Shown here in pieces: positions 61,155 through 64,000 of a stretch of 64,000 nucleotides of DNA. The notes beneath the pieces are model-generated. The model was given only the letters and a program-made list of their open reading frames with translations, had not been told where the DNA came from and made no database searches. Origin of the DNA: Nocardiopsis sp. TSRI0078 (GTDB lineage: Bacteria > Actinomycetota > Actinomycetes > Streptosporangiales > Streptosporangiaceae); NCBI RefSeq assembly GCF_001905145.1, contig NZ_LWLB01000023.1:434001-498000 (forward strand). Reading direction: 5' to 3'. Every line of letters begins with the position of its first letter. Positions within the stretch are counted from its first letter, which is position 1. The position numbers were made by a program, and so were the translations under genes.

Positions 61155-61946
61155 CTAGGCGATCGGCTCCGGGCGGCGGGCGCCGGCCCACAGGGCCAGA
61201 GCACCGATACCCGTCACCACGGCGCCGCCGAGCACGAAGCCCTGCATGTCGACGCCGGTGGTGGCGAGGGTCTCGTCACCACCGCTGCTGACCGGGGCCG
61301 GGGCCTCGGGAAGGCCGCCCTCGGGGACGATGGTGCTGCCGGGCGCGCTGATGCCGGGAGCCTGGCTCTCGTCACCGTCGTTGCCCGGGTCGGTCCCGTC
61401 ACCAGGAGGCGTGCCGCCGTTCCCGTCACCGCCACCGTCACCAGGGGGCGTGCCGCCGTCGCCGCCGCCGTCACCGGGAGGCGTGCCACCGTTGTCCGGA
61501 GGCGTGCCGCCGTCACCCGGGTCACCAGGCTCGGGCTCGGGCTCAGGCTCGGGCTCCGGCTCGGGTTCCGGCTCAGGCTCAGGCTCGGGCTCCGGCTCAG
61601 GTTCCGGCTCCGGCTCGGGGTCCGGGCCGGGACCAGGGACCTCGCCACCCTCACCGGGGTCCGGCTCGGGCTCGGGCTCCGGCTCCGGCTCGGGGTCCGG
61701 GCCAGGACCGGGGACCTCGCCACCGTCGTCGTCGCCGTCGAGGGCGTCGAAGGTCGTTTCGACCGTGCTCTCAAGGCCGTTGACGACGTCGTCGACCGGA
61801 AGGACCTCGACCGTCTCCTCGGTCGCCTGGGGGGCGGCCTGGGGGGCGGACTCGTCCAAGGGGGCAGCGAATGCCGGTGCCGCGGAGAACCCGGCCATGA
61901 ACAGGCCGGCCGCGGTCACGGTGAAAACCCGCTTCTTGGGGGACAT
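61155..61946 (-). CDS. LAxTG cell-wall-anchored protein with Pro-Glu repeats
   Basis: This 263-residue secreted protein starts with a signal peptide (KKR at 4-6, hydrophobic 8-20, cleavage after AFA near 27). The middle consists of [15 protein letters not shown] repeats and Gly/Asp/Thr/Pro-rich units ([12 protein letters not shown]). The C-terminus has LATTG (227-231), then a membrane helix and the basic ARRPEPIA tail. LAxTG is the recognition motif of class E sortases of Streptomyces and relatives, so the protein is probably linked to the cell wall with an extended, rod-like repeat stalk. No binding or enzymatic domain is visible. Start: ATG 61944-61946. It lies 30 bp after the beta-propeller-like gene on the same strand, so the two may form an operon. 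Confidence 0.9.
   Translation of the reverse strand: MSPKKRVFTVTAAGLFMAGFSAAPAFAAPLDESAPQAAPQATEETVEVLPVDDVVNGLESTVETTFDALDGDDDGGEVPGPGPDPEPEPEPEPEPDPGEGGEVPGPGPDPEPEPEPEPEPEPEPEPEPEPEPEPEPEPEPGDPGDGGTPPDNGGTPPGDGGGDGGTPPGDGGGDGNGGTPPGDGTDPGNDGDESQAPGISAPGSTIVPEGGLPEAPAPVSSGGDETLATTGVDMQGFVLGGAVVTGIGALALWAGARRPEPIA
61530..61700. repeat. Tandem 6-bp-type repeat within the LAxTG gene
   Basis: On the plus strand the units are GGCTCG, GGCTCC or GGCTCA, giving alternating Glu and Pro on the coding strand. One block is interrupted by a Gly/Pro-rich spacer and then repeated. In-frame length changes by slippage are likely between strains. Confidence 0.8.
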
Positions 61947-61975
61947 CCCACTCCTTTCTTCTCTTGTGAACTGAT

Positions 61976-63418
61976 CTATTCAGAGGGGATGGCATAAAGG
62001 TGGTCCTCATGGACCACGACGGCCCGCTCACCGAGCAGGCCGTTGGGCTGGACGGAGCCCTCCTCGGCCTCCTCGACCGCGCCGTCGGCGCCGACGGCCA
62101 CGAGGGCGCCGTCGAGCTGGCCGAAGACGAGGGAGCCGACCGTGATGTCGGGTTCGAAACCGGGGACCACCGCGGACCCGCCGCTCTCCAGGTCCAGCAC
62201 CGCGGGCCCGTAGGCGACCAGGCCGGTGCCGATGGGGCCGGAGCGGTGGCGCACGTCCTCCAGGTCGGCGGGGTCGACCTCGACGCTGCCGACGACGCCG
62301 CCGTCACGGCTGTCGTGGAAGGCCAGGATCGTGTCCTCGCCCTGGAGGGGCGCCCAGCGGACGATGACGTACTCGCGCAGGGCGGTGACCACCGACTCCA
62401 TCTCGCCCGCCTGCTCCGGACGCCGGGCGCTGACCTCCACGGGGTCGCCGTCGGGGCTGACCCAGGTCCACGCGCCGTTGAGGACGGCGGTGAGGACGTC
62501 CTCCCCCTCGGCCAGCATGGGAGCGAAGCCCTCGGGAACCTCGACCGGCAGGAGTTCCCCCCCGGCCGGAACGAAGGCCTCCTGGTCGTTGCGGACCAGC
62601 ACGGAGCTGCCCACGTACTGGGCGGAGGTGTCCTCGGGGATGTCCACGCTGCTGGGAGCGCCGCCCGAGGCGGGCCAGAACCACAGGGTCCCCGCGGTCT
62701 CCATGACGATGGCGTCCTCGCCGCCGTACTCCACGAAGCGGGGGGCACCGAGGACCTCGCCGGAGGCCACGGGCATCTCCGCCGACCACTGGCGCTCACC
62801 GTCGGCGTCGAGCAGGTTGAGGCGCTCCTGGGGGTCGACGTAGGCGAGCATGTCGCCCTCGCGGCTGACGCCCGGCTGGCTGTCCGGGGCGAGTTCCCGG
62901 CTGAAGTCGACGGTCGGGGCGAAGTGCGGGGGCGCCGGGTGGTTCAGGGTGGTCACGTCCGCGGTGGCCTCGGCCCCGGGCGCCGCCTCGGAGCCGGGCA
63001 GGAAGCGCCAGACGACCACGCCCGTGCCGGCGAGCAGCACCAGGGCGGCCGCGACGGCCCCCACGATGACCAGCGCCCGCCTCCTCCCGCCGGAGCTCTC
63101 CTCGCGGAGGGTGTTCGGAGGCGCCGGCGCCTGAGCGCGCTCGGGCACGGCCCGGTCCGCGGCCTGCACCACTCCGTCGGGTGTGGCGACCAGGTGCCAG
63201 TAGCCGTTGGCGTCACGGGCGTCGACGAGGACCGGCTGTCCGATCCTGGCGGCGTAGCCGGTGGCGACGTCCAGCGCCGCGCGCCGCGTCTCCCGGGGGG
63301 CCTGGCCGGTGACGACCTGGCGGTACCCCTCGATGAGGATCTCGGCGCTGCGTTCGTCGGACGCGATGACGATGACGGCGGTGGGCCGGGACTGCCCGGG
63401 TCGGGACGCCCGGCTCAT
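61976..63418 (-). CDS. Membrane-anchored protein with a putative beta-propeller outer domain
   Basis: This 480-residue protein has an N-terminal cytoplasmic part of about 110 residues (motif-poor, [21 protein letters not shown] near 13). One membrane helix (about 114-138) and a large outer domain follow. The outer domain is rich in short beta-strand-like segments ending in Trp or Leu ([38 protein letters not shown]), which suggests a PQQ-type propeller. No catalytic motif is visible. The stop is 30 bp before the LAxTG gene, so the two may act together at the cell surface. Start: ATG 63416-63418. Not assigned to a named family. Confidence 0.8.
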   Translation of the reverse strand: MSRASRPGQSRPTAVIVIASDERSAEILIEGYRQVVTGQAPRETRRAALDVATGYAARIGQPVLVDARDANGYWHLVATPDGVVQAADRAVPERAQAPAPPNTLREESSGGRRRALVIVGAVAAALVLLAGTGVVVWRFLPGSEAAPGAEATADVTTLNHPAPPHFAPTVDFSRELAPDSQPGVSREGDMLAYVDPQERLNLLDADGERQWSAEMPVASGEVLGAPRFVEYGGEDAIVMETAGTLWFWPASGGAPSSVDIPEDTSAQYVGSSVLVRNDQEAFVPAGGELLPVEVPEGFAPMLAEGEDVLTAVLNGAWTWVSPDGDPVEVSARRPEQAGEMESVVTALREYVIVRWAPLQGEDTILAFHDSRDGGVVGSVEVDPADLEDVRHRSGPIGTGLVAYGPAVLDLESGGSAVVPGFEPDITVGSLVFGQLDGALVAVGADGAVEEAEEGSVQPNGLLGERAVVVHEDHLYAIPSE

Positions 63419-63795
63419 GGTGCCTCCGAAGGCATGGGGAACGTGGACCTGTTCGTGTACGGGGACCTCGGTCAGCGCTGACGGTGGGTCGCGGCCTGGG
63501 GGTTACCAAGCGGTGGCGCTGGCACACGCGTAGTCAATGCTGCACGAGATGATACTGACCGTCGCTCGTTGAGCCTATTCCGGCCATGTGACAGCGGAGC
63601 GGGCCCCGCCCGCCACACCCGTGGCCCACGTTCGGGCCTCCCTCCTCTGAGCTGGCAGGTTGTCCGAAGATGGGATCCCGGACACATCGTCCGCGTCTGT
63701 CCGTCAGGGGAATGGACACCTCTGGATGGCATTAGGTTCACACCGAAAATGGCCGGATCTGGCCACTGGCCTCCTGCCGTCCGCCCCGCGGCGGG
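63419..63795. other. Intergenic region near the right edge
   Basis: About 377 bp contain no supported gene and no tRNA. Mixed composition, with a somewhat AT-richer centre. It should contain the promoter of the beta-propeller-like gene. Confidence 0.4.
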
Positions 63796-64000
63796 TCAGC
63801 CCCGCACCCAGGACGGGACCCGGACGATCTGGAAGTACGCGTCGGGGCGTGCTCTCCGGTCGGCGATCGCCCTCCGGTCCGGCCGGGCGGGTTCGATCAC
63901 GAAGCACACGGCCGCTCCCGGCTCCGCCGTGAAGCGGACGGGGGCGTTGGTGAGCCTGGCGAGACCGCCCTGGACGTGGTGCGGACCGGGGGGAAGCCCG
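63796..64000 (-). CDS. C-terminal end of an unidentified gene (continues beyond the right edge)
   Basis: Sixty-seven codons are visible up to the TGA at 63796-63798. The end reads RFTAEPGAAVCFVIEPARPD and RPDAYFQIVRVPSWVRG. Codon-position GC bias is strong, so the frame looks real. The family cannot be decided from this fragment. Confidence 0.6.
   Translation of the reverse strand, partial: GLPPGPHHVQGGLARLTNAPVRFTAEPGAAVCFVIEPARPDRRAIADRRARPDAYFQIVRVPSWVRG

Noticed and set aside
61246..61974. Plus-strand frame with a long Gly-Ser repeat
   Set aside because: The repeat is simply the complement of the Pro-Glu repeat in the LAxTG gene; the minus-strand product has a signal peptide, sorting motif and membrane helix.

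Overview
The window is very GC-rich, with G/C in almost every third codon position, frequent GTG/TTG starts and 1-4 bp gene overlaps. Its gene set is actinobacterial: a conservon, RbpA, a WhiB-family protein, an InhA-type enoyl reductase, a SCO1664/DUF3090 pair, a class-E-sortase LAxTG protein and a small HTH protein typical of actinomycetes. The best fit is a filamentous actinomycete, perhaps Nocardiopsaceae or a relative. That placement is inference from gene content. No rRNA, tRNA, CRISPR array or intact mobile element was seen.

Layout. 1-922: start of a lipoprotein gene that runs off the left edge. 1072-9052 (minus): an eight-gene conservon with a sensor kinase, a Roadblock protein, a DUF742 protein, a Ras-like GTPase and two tandem copies of a CYP157-CYP154 cytochrome P450 pair. 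9932-10383: rbpA behind a sequence that fits the SigR promoter consensus. 10571-13835 (minus): a HAD hydrolase, then a three-gene module (SCO1664 family, DUF3090, histidine phosphatase). 14057-20951: an aldo/keto reductase, a two-domain LLM/FAD flavoenzyme divergent from a MarR regulator, a RecD2-like protein that has lost its ATPase motifs, and a SUMF1-domain protein. 21061-23148: a TetR regulator and a divergent serine hydrolase separated by twin palindromes. 23194-25681 (minus): an SDR, fabI and fabG (fatty acid synthesis). 25959-31713: a two-component system next to a MacB/FtsX-type ABC exporter. 31813-41190: an MFS exporter, polyprenol-phosphate mannosyltransferase, DeoR and LysR regulators, a phosphopantetheinyl transferase, an acyl-CoA dehydrogenase and an orphan solute-binding lipoprotein. 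41434-45794 (minus): an orphan sensor kinase and a permease/TIGR03943 pair behind a Zur-like box. 45986-57311: amino acid and metabolite transporters, a DEAD-box helicase, an enoyl-CoA hydratase, a small HTH protein, an ABC-F ATPase, an AI-2E family protein, a YccF protein and a WhiB protein. 57474-64000: a phosphoribosyltransferase-hydrolase fusion, a GNAT acetyltransferase, an MFS transporter, a cell-wall LAxTG protein, a membrane-anchored beta-propeller-like protein, and the end of an unidentified gene.

The least ordinary features are these: the doubled CYP157-CYP154 cassette, whose CYP157 members carry Trp in place of the ExxR arginine; the ATPase-dead RecD2 relative; a dispersed hairpin repeat whose edge supplies the TAG stop codon of three unrelated genes, one copy holding an IS30 transposase remnant; and the Zur-like operator that moves the start of the permease gene downstream.
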